The translations under genes and the position numbers were made by a program. A DNA stretch of 64,000 nucleotides from an endosymbiont of Acanthamoeba sp. UWC8 (GTDB taxonomy: Bacteria; Pseudomonadota; Alphaproteobacteria; Rickettsiales; Midichloriaceae): contig NZ_CP004403.1 in the NCBI RefSeq assembly GCF_000730245.1, forward strand, positions 124,001 to 188,000, read 5' to 3'. The number at the start of each line of letters is the position of its first letter. Position 1 is the stretch's first letter. A model generated the notes under the pieces. That model made no database searches. It worked only from the letters and a program-made list of their open reading frames with translations, and was not told the origin of the DNA. Shown here piece after piece: positions 56,096-64,000 of this stretch.

Positions 56096-57511
56096 GTGCT
56101 AAAAATTATTCTTATGATGAATTTTAGTAAAAAGAATAAGATGTTTAATAAAAGATTTAATTATAAAGCCGTTATAAAAGGCCGACATATTGAGGTGCAA
56201 GATGTTCCTTTAAATATAGGACTTCCTTTGATTGAAGTAATAAAATCCGGAAATTTAGATGAAATAAGGGCTTATTCAGAGGATATTAATGATATAGAGG
56301 TGGTAAACCGTAATCAGCAAACTTTACATACGCATGCATATTTGCTTAATCATAATAAGAAAAGCACTTTTGAAACTGTAAGTATACCTTATAACAAGCA
56401 ACAAAATAAGATAACCCTTTCATGGTTATATGTTTCTTTATGTTATTTAGCGGCAATGAATGACAATAAAGCAATATTAGATTATCTTTTTTGTACTAAG
56501 AAATTTCGAACTTTTTCAGAAGCTTATCAGGGTTATGTTATTTTAAATGCTCTTGATGTTGCGCTCGAGTTCGGCAACAAAGAAACCGCAGCGTTTTTAT
56601 TGGAGGAAGGTGTAGAACCTTTATATAAACATCCTCTATGGCCAAAGTGTAGAGATATATTCGGAAGTGAAGAACCCTACTCTTATTTTTATAAAATAAC
56701 ATTATATAATATTATAAATAAAGAAAACAGTTTGAAGTTATTTGCAGAGCATTATAGCGGGTTACCTGCTGAGATAATTGAACATATTTGGTCATATAAG
56801 GTTAAGCATATGCTTAAAAACACTGAGCTGATAATACCTTGCAGAGATGAAATATTGGAAGAAAGAAAAAATAGTGCTATCCTATGCGGAAGTATTTTAT
56901 TAGGAGCTTCCTTAGGTTTAGGGTTAGGGATGAGCTTATCCCCCTTACTAACAACTATACTTTGCACCAGGGTTGGCTTGATGTATTACGTATATAATAC
57001 GGAATACAAGAAAAATGCACTAATATTTTCCGAAGCAGTGAATTTTGCATTATTGTCCTATTTCTTAGGAGGAATGGATTCAGTAGTAACAAATTCAATA
57101 TCAATGGTTGCCGTTGAAAGATTCAGATCATTAGGGAGCGAGCTTAATAGTAAGTTAAAACTTGCCGGAACAGCGCTTGCTGGAATAGTTACGTTTGCTG
57201 CTGCTAATTATGCTTTTAGCTATGAATATAGTTATCTCTCTTGTATCGGTTCACTAATTTTAATTTTCGGGGTAGGAGCAGGTATGAGTAATATATTGAA
57301 TGCATCTGAAGGGCATGGATTAAAACCATGGCTTAACTACGGGATAAGCTTAATCCGCCCGGAAGTGGAAATATTTGCCGATGTTTCATATAAAACCTGT
57401 TTACGCGCAAAAGATTATGCAATGAAAAGTGTAAGCAAATTTACTGATAAAATAGCAAAAAGTACTAATAATTCACAGCTCGACGAGGTAGGAGAAGGAA
57501 TAGCTCGTTAG
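56096..57511 (+). CDS. Ankyrin-like membrane protein, paralog A
   Basis: The 471-residue product begins at GTG 56096 with AGGA five bases upstream. The N-terminal half (about 95-185) has ankyrin-like helix pairs (LCYLAAMNDNKAILDYLF and NALDVALEFGNKETAAFLLE). It is followed by several hydrophobic helices (about 262-420, including LGLGLGMSLSPLLTTILC). The tail reads IFADVSYKTC and AMKSVSKFTDKIAK. It shares this whole layout with the next gene. Without a signal peptide it may insert into the bacterial or, if secreted, a host membrane. Ankyrin proteins are common host-directed factors in Rickettsiales. Confidence 0.65.
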   Translation: MLKIILMMNFSKKNKMFNKRFNYKAVIKGRHIEVQDVPLNIGLPLIEVIKSGNLDEIRAYSEDINDIEVVNRNQQTLHTHAYLLNHNKKSTFETVSIPYNKQQNKITLSWLYVSLCYLAAMNDNKAILDYLFCTKKFRTFSEAYQGYVILNALDVALEFGNKETAAFLLEEGVEPLYKHPLWPKCRDIFGSEEPYSYFYKITLYNIINKENSLKLFAEHYSGLPAEIIEHIWSYKVKHMLKNTELIIPCRDEILEERKNSAILCGSILLGASLGLGLGMSLSPLLTTILCTRVGLMYYVYNTEYKKNALIFSEAVNFALLSYFLGGMDSVVTNSISMVAVERFRSLGSELNSKLKLAGTALAGIVTFAAANYAFSYEYSYLSCIGSLILIFGVGAGMSNILNASEGHGLKPWLNYGISLIRPEVEIFADVSYKTCLRAKDYAMKSVSKFTDKIAKSTNNSQLDEVGEGIAR

Positions 57512-57590
57512 ATTATTAATACGCTATTGAGCTTAAAATTCAATTATATAACTTTATATTGAAATATAATTTTCATATTTATATATTATA

Positions 57591-59084
57591 ATGTTATGCA
57601 TAAATGATAGTGTACTGATAACGATGAAATCAAATAAAATTTTAATTAATGGATTTAACATAAGAATCCATAATCTTATTTGTAAATGTGAAAAAGAAAT
57701 AATTAATAATATTTTAAATGAGGATATCAAAAATACTATCACGTGTTTTGAAAAGTATAAACAAAAATTTGAAATCCATGCTAAACATAGTGTTAAAAAA
57801 TTTAATAAAAATGCTGAAGACATATTTTTGAAAAGAAAAGGCAAGCAGATAGAACTGTGGTGGTCGAACGGAACTTTATTTTATCTGGCCGCAATTAATA
57901 ATAGTAAAGATATATTGAAATATTTTATGCAAAACAAAATATTTGTAAAGCCTGCTATTATAGAAACTAAGCTTTATTATGAGCATATACTAAGAAATTC
58001 TCTTGACCTTGCCCTTAAACTTAATAATAAGGAAACAGCATTATTTTTAATGAAGAGAGGTATAAAACCTCTTACTAGGCCAAGAGCTTTTCTTGACTTA
58101 GCACTTGAATATAATAAAAAAGAAAAGGTAATATCCTTACTGGAAGAGGGCATAAAACCACTTTATAAAAAAGGTGATCACCATTCATATATATATAAAT
58201 TAAATCTATATAATGCATTAGCTGCAATTAACAATTCGCCGATATGTTTGGAGTATTTTTCAAAAGCATCTTTGGCCAATGAAATACTTTGTGAAATTGC
58301 TTCTCATGTAAAACCTATATCTGAAAAAAATAAGGCGCTGATTGAGCCGCTTAGGCAAGAAATATATGAAGCGAGAGTAAAAACCTGTAAAAAAGTTATA
58401 CCTCTACTGCTTGGAACGGTGGCGGCTCTGGGGTTAGGGATGGCATTTTCACCTCTGGAAACTACTATGCTGTGCGGAGTAGCGGGAATGATGTATTTTA
58501 CTTATCATACCAAATTTGAAAAAGTAGGTAAGCAACTAGCTATGCCACTGATAGCAAATATATCAACAAGTAAGACATTAATTATCATGGGAGAAATAGA
58601 TCATGGAAAAATATCTTACTTAAATAAACTTAGCATATATGGAATGCTTAGCACGGTAACGGTAATTCCTAACATAATAACCCTTATATTGGAAAAAGCA
58701 ACAAACAATAAACCAATTAGTTATGCAACATCTACTGTATTGTCAGCGATGTTGCCTAACTTAATTTATGCCAATCTATGCAGAGAAAATTGTTTAAATC
58801 TAAGCTTAAATCAGCATTTGTTACTAAGTGGGTTCCATTTATTAATTAGCTCTTTAAGCTTAATTTTAGGTTTAGTTTTTAAAGATGAGTCTCTTATTAA
58901 ATATATTGCAACTTCAACTGAAGAAGATAGAAAGATATTTGCCGATATTTCATATAAAACCTGTATATCATTAAAAAACTATACAATGAAAGGAGTATCT
59001 AAGTTCGCCGATAGAGTATCCGAAAGCTTGGAAAATATAGCTGAAGGGGTGAGTGATTTACAATCAAACGTGATGATGCGCTGA
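57591..59084 (+). CDS. Ankyrin-like membrane protein, paralog B
   Basis: At 497 residues it is a tandem paralog of the preceding gene: LFYLAAINNSKDILKYFM and NSLDLALKLNNKETALFLMK match the ankyrin-like units, GLGMAFSPLETTMLCGVAG matches the first membrane block, and IFADISYKTC with KGVSKFADRVSES matches the tail. An extra ankyrin-like repeat (ALEYNKKEKVISLLEEGIKP) is present. Start choice is uncertain between ATG 57591 and ATG 57624. The last codons are part of a terminator stem. Confidence 0.65.
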   Translation: MLCINDSVLITMKSNKILINGFNIRIHNLICKCEKEIINNILNEDIKNTITCFEKYKQKFEIHAKHSVKKFNKNAEDIFLKRKGKQIELWWSNGTLFYLAAINNSKDILKYFMQNKIFVKPAIIETKLYYEHILRNSLDLALKLNNKETALFLMKRGIKPLTRPRAFLDLALEYNKKEKVISLLEEGIKPLYKKGDHHSYIYKLNLYNALAAINNSPICLEYFSKASLANEILCEIASHVKPISEKNKALIEPLRQEIYEARVKTCKKVIPLLLGTVAALGLGMAFSPLETTMLCGVAGMMYFTYHTKFEKVGKQLAMPLIANISTSKTLIIMGEIDHGKISYLNKLSIYGMLSTVTVIPNIITLILEKATNNKPISYATSTVLSAMLPNLIYANLCRENCLNLSLNQHLLLSGFHLLISSLSLILGLVFKDESLIKYIATSTEEDRKIFADISYKTCISLKNYTMKGVSKFADRVSESLENIAEGVSDLQSNVMMR

Positions 59085-59102
59085 AACACAAAAGCGCATC
59101 AT
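59073..59102 (+). terminator. Terminator hairpin overlapping the stop of paralog B
   Basis: ATGATGCGCT (59073-59082) pairs perfectly with AGCGCATCAT (59093-59102) across 10 bases. The left arm includes the last codons, ending within the TGA stop. A second partial match (ATGCGCTTT, 59111-59119) offers an alternative fold serving convergent petB. Confidence 0.65.
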
Positions 59103-59137
59103 TCGTAAAAATGCGCTTTGTTCAACTTAAAGCTATA

Positions 59138-60361
59138 TTATAAAATTTTAACCTTATAAGCAGCATCAATTGATTCAGGTAATGTTCGGGTTCTTTCAAA
59201 TTTACTTAGTAAAGGTAATATAACAAAGAAGTGAAAGAAATACCAGGCAGTGGAAATTTGTCCGATTGTTATATAAGGCTCTTCCGGGGGGTTACCGCCG
59301 ATATAGCCTAGTATTAAAAAGTTAATACAAAATATAAAAGTAAAAATTCTGAATATCGGCCTGTAATTTGAGCTCTTTACGGGGGAACGATCCAACCACG
59401 GCAAAATGAAGAGCACAAGTATAGCACCGAACATAGCAAGCACCCCGAGTAACTTATCGGGAATCGAACGTAGGATTGCATAGAAAGGCAGGAAATACCA
59501 CTCAGGCACAATATGAGGCGGCGTAACCAACGGATTAGCTTCTATATAATTATCCGGGTGACCCAACTTATTAGGCTCGAAAAATAAAAATGCAAAGAAG
59601 ACTAAAAAGAAAACACCGATACCGAAAAAGTCTTTTACCGTATAATAAGGATGAAAAGGAATAGTATCTTTTTTAGACTTAACTTCTACGCCCGTCGGGT
59701 TATTGGAGCCGTGAATGTGAAGAGCTACAATATGGATTATAATTACTCCGACAATTACAAAGGGCAATAAAAAGTGCAGGGCAAAAAACCTGTTTAATGT
59801 GGGATTATCAACCGAGAAACCGCCCCATAGCCACACAACTATGCTTTCGCCGATAAAAGGAATCGCCGAGAATAAGCTGGTGATTACTTTCGCCCCCCAA
59901 AAGCTCATCTGCCCCCAGGGTAATACGTATCCCATAAACGCGGTTGCCATCATAAGCAGGAAGATTAAAATCCCAAAGAACCAAACCATTTCCCGTGGTG
60001 CTTTATATGAACCGTAAAATAAGCTTCTGGCAATGTGGAGATAAACTACGATAAAAAACATTGAAGCCCCTACCGCATGCATATAACGAATTAACCACCC
60101 GTAGTTAACATCACGCATAATATGCTCAACACTATCAAAAGCCATTTTTACATGCGGGGTATATTGCATAGCTAAAAATAAGCCGGTTAGAATTTGTATC
60201 ACAAGCGCAAGGCCTGCAAGCGAACCGAAGTTCCATGCGTAGTTTAAATTTTTAGGTGTTTGGTATTCGGCATTATGTTTCATAAATGAGAAAACCGGCA
60301 AGCGGTATTCAACCCAATCAAACACATTTTGAGCTATAGATTTTTTATCTTTAACTTTCAT
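59138..60361 (-). CDS. petB: Cytochrome b subunit of the bc1 complex
   Basis: This inner-membrane subunit carries the two haems b and both quinone sites. The 407 residues contain the haem-ligand helices ([20 protein letters not shown] and [20 protein letters not shown]), [16 protein letters not shown] at the Qo site, and the PEWY motif in [17 protein letters not shown]. Eight membrane helices are expected and seen. It lies 8 bp after petA. Cytochrome c1 normally follows as petC, but the next genes are convergent and unrelated. Confidence 0.97.
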   Translation of the reverse strand: MKVKDKKSIAQNVFDWVEYRLPVFSFMKHNAEYQTPKNLNYAWNFGSLAGLALVIQILTGLFLAMQYTPHVKMAFDSVEHIMRDVNYGWLIRYMHAVGASMFFIVVYLHIARSLFYGSYKAPREMVWFFGILIFLLMMATAFMGYVLPWGQMSFWGAKVITSLFSAIPFIGESIVVWLWGGFSVDNPTLNRFFALHFLLPFVIVGVIIIHIVALHIHGSNNPTGVEVKSKKDTIPFHPYYTVKDFFGIGVFFLVFFAFLFFEPNKLGHPDNYIEANPLVTPPHIVPEWYFLPFYAILRSIPDKLLGVLAMFGAILVLFILPWLDRSPVKSSNYRPIFRIFTFIFCINFLILGYIGGNPPEEPYITIGQISTAWYFFHFFVILPLLSKFERTRTLPESIDAAYKVKIL

Positions 60362-60369
60362 TTTTATAA

Positions 60370-60933
60370 TTATCCTATTTTTATAGTAGTATCGCTAACA
60401 AATTCATATGGAGGAATAGCAAGATTAGTTGGGGCAGGGCCTCTTCTTATTCTGCCCGAAGTATCATATTCCGAGCCGTGACAAGGACAAAACCATCCTT
60501 GATAATCTCCTTTATACCCAAGCGGAACGCACCCTAAATGAGTACATACTCCGATTGTAACCAGCCATTTCTCATAACCTTTCTTTACGCGCTCGGAATC
60601 TTCCTGCGGATCCTTTAAATCCGAGATCGGCACGATTTTAGCTTCGTCGATTTCTTTTTGACTCCTATGTCTTACAAATACCGGTTGCCCGCGCCACATG
60701 ACGGTAACACTCTCACCTTCATTAATTTTCGATATATCAACCTCCGTGCTACCTACTGCAAGCACTGCTTTATCCGGCGCTAAAGATTTTACGAAAGGAA
60801 TTGCCGCTGCTGCTGCACCTGCGCATGCTACCGCTGATGCAGTGAGGACGATAAAGTCTCTCCTTGTGGTTCCGTCTTCGTTGGTTTCTTCCGAATCATG
60901 GGAGTATATGTTATTTTCTTTATTCTCAGTCAT
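60370..60933 (-). CDS. petA: Rieske iron-sulphur subunit of the bc1 complex
   Basis: The 187-residue protein has a twin-arginine-like membrane anchor ([18 protein letters not shown]) and the two Rieske cluster motifs, CTHLGC and CPCHGS, with a following [14 protein letters not shown] loop. It passes electrons from ubiquinol to cytochrome c1 on the periplasmic side. It is first of the petA-petB unit. Confidence 0.97.
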   Translation of the reverse strand: MTENKENNIYSHDSEETNEDGTTRRDFIVLTASAVACAGAAAAAIPFVKSLAPDKAVLAVGSTEVDISKINEGESVTVMWRGQPVFVRHRSQKEIDEAKIVPISDLKDPQEDSERVKKGYEKWLVTIGVCTHLGCVPLGYKGDYQGWFCPCHGSEYDTSGRIRRGPAPTNLAIPPYEFVSDTTIKIG

Positions 60934-61007
60934 TTTCTTAATTAAAAATTAATAAACTGAAGTATAAGGAATGCACGATTTCTGTCAATTAGCTTATAAA
61001 AAAAATA

Positions 61008-62141
61008 TTATTTGGCAAGATAATATTCTTTGTACCAATCAACGAATAAAGGTATCCCCGTATATATATCAGTTGCCGGTATAAAGCCTAAATCCTGCTT
61101 AGCCTCACTTATATCGGCAAACGTTTCTTCGACATCCCCCGGTTGCATAGGTTGGTAATTGATGATTGCTTTCTTTCCGACGCATTCTTCAATGACTCTG
61201 ATAAATTCTTTTAAATCTTCAGCTTTGCTGTTACCTAAGTTATATACTTTATGCCCGATAAAACTTGATTTAAGTGCTCCCATAACCCCGTAAACAACAT
61301 CGTTTATGTATGTAAAATCTCTTTTCATGTTTCCCATGTTGTAAACATCAATGGGCTTTTCTTCAAAAATGTTCTTGGTAAACTTGAATGGAGCCATATC
61401 AGGACGGCCGTAAGGACCGTATACGGTAAAGAATCTTAAACCGATAGAATTGATTCCGTAAAGGTGAGCATAAGTATAACTCATTAGTTCGTTAGCTTTT
61501 TTGGTTGCTGCATATAATGATATCGGCTCATCCGTTCTATCATGAGTAGAGAAGGGAAGTTTCTTATTATTTCCGTAAACTGAGCTCGAGCTTGCATAAA
61601 CTAATTTATTAAAATTTTTTATATTGCGACAAAGCTCAAGAATATTTAAGTGCCCTTGCACGTTACTTCTCTCATACTCAAAAGGGTTCTCAATCGAATA
61701 TCTTACACCGGGCTGAGCCGCTAAATGAATAATATCCTTAAATTCATGTTTTTTAGCTAATTTGGTTAAGAAGTTGTAATTGCAGATGTCTTCTTCGTAA
61801 AACTTAAAATTCTTATGTTGTTTCAATAGTTTAGTCCTGCTTTCCTTAAGCTGCTTGGAATAATATTTATTCATATTATCAATCCCGACCACTGAAAAAC
61901 CTTGCTCAAGAAGATATTTAGCAACATGAAACCCGATGAAACCGGAGCACCCGGTAACTAATATTTTAGATTGGTCGATAACATCTTCTATAACATTATC
62001 CAATTTAGCAGTTATATCTATTGCACCGACAAGCGGAATTGCTCCTACTCCGGCAGCAGTGCCTGAGAAAGAAGATTTTAGCGTAGAGTTTTCAGATATA
62101 GAGGAATTTTTACTCTTTAAAAATTTTGTTATACTATCCAT
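61008..62141 (-). CDS. NAD-dependent UDP-sugar epimerase (UDP-glucuronate 4-epimerase-like)
   Basis: An extended short-chain dehydrogenase: Rossmann motif VTGCSGFIGFHVAKYLL at about residues 62-78, VVGIDNMNKYYS, LAAQPGVRYSIENPF, ASSSSVYG, catalytic YAATKKANE and GLRFFTVYGPYGRPDMA. Wording of these blocks is that of CapI/UDP-glucuronate 4-epimerase, whose product feeds capsule or lipopolysaccharide. The first 58 residues, before the usual start, form an unexpected Ser/Gly/Ala-rich extension (FSGTAAGVGAIPLVGAIDIT). GalU in this window supplies UDP-glucose, a possible precursor. Confidence 0.88.
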   Translation of the reverse strand: MDSITKFLKSKNSSISENSTLKSSFSGTAAGVGAIPLVGAIDITAKLDNVIEDVIDQSKILVTGCSGFIGFHVAKYLLEQGFSVVGIDNMNKYYSKQLKESRTKLLKQHKNFKFYEEDICNYNFLTKLAKKHEFKDIIHLAAQPGVRYSIENPFEYERSNVQGHLNILELCRNIKNFNKLVYASSSSVYGNNKKLPFSTHDRTDEPISLYAATKKANELMSYTYAHLYGINSIGLRFFTVYGPYGRPDMAPFKFTKNIFEEKPIDVYNMGNMKRDFTYINDVVYGVMGALKSSFIGHKVYNLGNSKAEDLKEFIRVIEECVGKKAIINYQPMQPGDVEETFADISEAKQDLGFIPATDIYTGIPLFVDWYKEYYLAK

Positions 62142-62344
62142 TTAGTTAGCAACATTTTTTATGATGAAAATAAAGGATATAAGCTTTATGTCAATTGTGA
62201 AGTAGTAAGAATTTGAAGGAAGGAAGTCATATGGTTAAAAGGAAAGTAATTTTTTTAATATAGTGTTCCTGAGTACATATATTGTTGCAGGTAGGGTGTT
62301 TATTAGTTAGGATTAAATAATTATGTATTTTGTAGACTAGTTAG

Positions 62345-63031
62345 ATGTTGGGACTCCTTAAATTAAACTTCAGCAAGTTTATAATAATATTAACAGCAGT
62401 TTTATTGCCTCATATAGCTTTAGGATGCTCAACGTATGATTATCTTACTAAAGAATTTGAGCTGTATTTAGAGAATAATTATCAGGGAATTGCGAAGAGA
62501 TTATATGATAATGCGGTAGAAAGCACTGCAAAGCTGAATGAAGAATGCTTAGACAAATATTCTATCGCTTTAGGAGATATCGGCATTTTTGAGCATGTTG
62601 TATTTAATCAAAATAAGCTTCATCCGGTTAAGGGTAGTTGGATGCATAGGTATAGAGTCAAGAGGTGTGGTTTTGATAGGGTATATAATCTATATTATTT
62701 TGCAAACGGGGGTGATTTACCAAAGGTGTTTGCAGGTATTATGGGAGAAACCAATGCTTCTCTTCAATTAACCAATGATACTTTACTTGCTGTGCATAGT
62801 ATTAAAAGTAAATTGTTTCCATCTTGTAAAACCGAAGAAGAGGTAGAACAAACTTTTGTTGTATTTAATTCAAAAGTAATTTTGTTTAATAATGAGAAAA
62901 CTAAGTGGAGTGAGGAGTGGGATATTAAAGCCTGTAGCCAGAGGGCTAAGGTAAAAATTAGTTTTCAGCTAGACGGTAAAGGCGGAGCATATTATACTCT
63001 CAATGAATCGGAAAGTATTAAGCATGAGTAG
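62345..63031 (+). CDS. Putative secreted hypothetical protein
   Basis: No family recognised. The 228-residue product has a signal peptide (FSKFIIILTAVLLPHIALGC); the cysteine at its end could be a lipobox (ALGC), making a lipoprotein possible. The mature part has further cysteines (EECLDKY, KRCGFDR, FPSCKTE, IKACSQR). It is well separated from neighbours and followed by an intrinsic terminator, so it is expressed alone. Confidence 0.6.
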   Translation: MLGLLKLNFSKFIIILTAVLLPHIALGCSTYDYLTKEFELYLENNYQGIAKRLYDNAVESTAKLNEECLDKYSIALGDIGIFEHVVFNQNKLHPVKGSWMHRYRVKRCGFDRVYNLYYFANGGDLPKVFAGIMGETNASLQLTNDTLLAVHSIKSKLFPSCKTEEEVEQTFVVFNSKVILFNNEKTKWSEEWDIKACSQRAKVKISFQLDGKGGAYYTLNESESIKHE

Positions 63032-63043
63032 TCTAAACAAAAA

Positions 63044-63066
63044 GGGTAAAGCCTGAAACTTTACCC
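63044..63066. terminator. Intrinsic terminator between a secreted orphan and the KGG gene
   Basis: GGGTAAAG (63044-63051) and CTTTACCC (63059-63066) form an 8-bp perfect stem with a 7-base loop, 13 bases after the stop. It can serve both convergent genes. Confidence 0.65.
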
Positions 63067-63107
63067 TCCTTATTGTGAACTTTAATTATATAAAACATTA
63101 TATAAAG

Positions 63108-63356
63108 TTATTTATTCTCTTTATCTTCTTCTTTGTTCGTATAAGAAGAAGAATGAGCCATTTGCTCTTTACGCGCATTACCGCCTTTTTCGCCTATATC
63201 ATGATAAAATTCACTTCCGTAAGTTTCTTTAGTAATATTACCGCCGATTTTACCACCTTCATGACCCATTGCCGCATAATTATCATGCATTTTTTTCTTT
63301 TCATCTGCACTTAAATTCTCTGAGCTTTTATTCTTATTATTTTCATTAACTGCCAT
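63108..63356 (-). CDS. KGG-motif stress protein (GsiB-like)
   Basis: The 82-residue, very hydrophilic protein has repeats of the KGG/GGK type: AAMGHEGGKIGGNITKE and FYHDIGEKGGNARKEQMAH. Such small glycine-rich proteins (GsiB, ConB-10 families) accumulate under desiccation or general stress and are thought to be disordered protectants. A GGAGGC precedes the ATG at 63356. In an intracellular bacterium it could matter for survival outside the host. Confidence 0.8.
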   Translation of the reverse strand: MAVNENNKNKSSENLSADEKKKMHDNYAAMGHEGGKIGGNITKETYGSEFYHDIGEKGGNARKEQMAHSSSYTNKEEDKENK

Positions 63357-63755
63357 AACAGCCTCCTTTAGTTGTATTTAACTCTTCAAAGCATATAGTT
63401 AATAAACCACAAATAGGCTACCGATGTAACATTAAATAAAATTAATTTTTAACTTACGCATAAAGTTATAATTTATAATTATAAATCACTTTCAAAGCAG
63501 CCGATACTTACAGGTATAGCTAAATTTAAAATTTAGAAATCCATAACCTGACATTTTGTGTTGATATATCAATCTTTAATAATTTCAGATGACATACTCT
63601 TTATAAAATTGATGAACATTGCTTACTTATGAATAAAGAAGAAATTTTTCCATAATGCAGTTAACAATAGTTCAGGCAATTTAATACAAATTTAGTTGTA
63701 AAATATGGCTGTCAAGTATACTTACCGTGAGTATGGAAGTTAGTTAGGAACAATT
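63357..63755. other. Non-coding stretch before the DnaJ-domain gene
   Basis: About 400 bp of AT-rich sequence without a credible frame. The divergent promoters of the KGG and J-domain genes should lie here. A TATACT preceding the J-domain gene (about 63717-63723) is a possible -10, but no good -35 is seen at correct spacing. Confidence 0.4.
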
Positions 63756-64000
63756 ATGAATTATTATGATATTTTAAAAGTTGAATATAATGCGACAGAG
63801 GAAGTGATAAGAAAAGCTTATTATAAAGCAGCTCGTGAGTCACATCCTGATAAAAACCCGGAGGACAGGGAAGCTGCGGAAGAAAAATTTAAAAAAATTG
63901 CTGCTGCATACGAAGTTTTGAGTAACCGAGAATCGCGTGCAGAATATGATGCTTATTTGTTGCTCGAAAAAAATAGATCTAAACAAAAGGCATATCAAAC
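63756..64000 (+). CDS. DnaJ-domain protein (5' part, runs off the window)
   Basis: The first 81 codons are a J domain: YYDILKVEYNATEEVIRKAY, the HPD motif at residues 30-32 (ESHPDKNPED) and KFKKIAAAYEVLSNRESRAE. J domains stimulate Hsp70 ATPase. Whether it is DnaJ itself or a specialised J protein depends on the missing part; the J domain differs from typical DnaJ (for example NYYDILKVEYNATEE), so a DjlA- or effector-like protein is possible. AGGA lies just upstream of the ATG. Confidence 0.85.
   Translation, partial: MNYYDILKVEYNATEEVIRKAYYKAARESHPDKNPEDREAAEEKFKKIAAAYEVLSNRESRAEYDAYLLLEKNRSKQKAYQ

Overview
The window is AT-rich with short intergenic gaps and frequent 4-bp ATGA gene overlaps. 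Gene content points to an alphaproteobacterial intracellular symbiont of the order Rickettsiales. Supporting it are host-directed-looking proteins, a bc1 complex, the 2-oxoglutarate dehydrogenase operon, the MEP isoprenoid pathway, rpoH and many orphan secreted or membrane proteins. A cbb3-oxidase copper ATPase (CcoI/FixI type), transketolase and a FliJ-like flagellar gene make the Midichloriaceae side of the order more likely than Rickettsia itself. That assignment is inference. I see no rRNA, insertion sequence, prophage or CRISPR array.

Layout. 0-2.1 kb (minus): clpP and tig, with the start codon of a further gene (probably clpX) at the left edge. 2.2-5.2 kb (plus): ccoI and a HAD phosphatase. 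5.2-7.3 kb: three orphan genes and one copy of a 138-bp repeat. 7.3-9.5 kb (minus): radC and pccB. 9.7-14.5 kb (plus): a three-gene membrane module resembling the PilM/N-PilO or GspL-GspM platform, an ABC ATPase and tmk. 14.6-18.3 kb: ChaB, a frame-broken ABC exporter, the second inverted repeat copy and two BON proteins. 18.6-26.2 kb (minus): quinone oxidoreductase, a FliJ-like gene in two frames, murU, amgK, ccmG, lipB, a decayed locus, ubiG, rpoH and a uracil-DNA-glycosylase-like gene. 26.5-28 kb (plus): a kinase-like putative effector. 28-33.6 kb (minus): dxr (frameshifted), cdsA, uppS and an apparent galU-uvrD fusion, followed by tRNA-Leu(CAG). 34-35.3 kb: a membrane-anchored protein built of 18-bp tandem repeats. 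35.4-41.4 kb (minus): sucA-sucB-zinc ribbon protein-lpd. 41.5-45.5 kb (minus): amino-acid permease, hsp20, a dicarboxylate-symporter relative and a small orphan. 45.5-59.1 kb (plus): tkt, a secreted orphan, addA, a DUF692/DUF2063 pair, alaS and two tandem ankyrin-like membrane paralogs. 59.1-62.1 kb (minus): petB, petA and a UDP-sugar epimerase. 62.3-64 kb: a secreted orphan, a KGG stress protein and the start of a DnaJ-domain gene.

The most consequential observation is a pattern of reading frames broken by one base in or beside short homopolymers: pccB start, ABC exporter, fliJ-like, a small SmpA-like gene, dxr and the galU/uvrD boundary. In each case changing one base restores the expected protein or gene boundary. 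Several of these genes should be essential, so the pattern most likely reflects homopolymer sequencing error, with RNA-polymerase slippage on poly(A) as the biological alternative. The apparent GalU-UvrD fusion is best explained this way.

The best candidates for new biology are the degenerate DUF692/DUF2063 (MNIO RiPP-type) pair without a visible precursor, the PilM/GspL-like module, the kinase-like effector with a near-leaderless promoter, the tandem ankyrin-like membrane paralogs and the hypervariable repeat protein.
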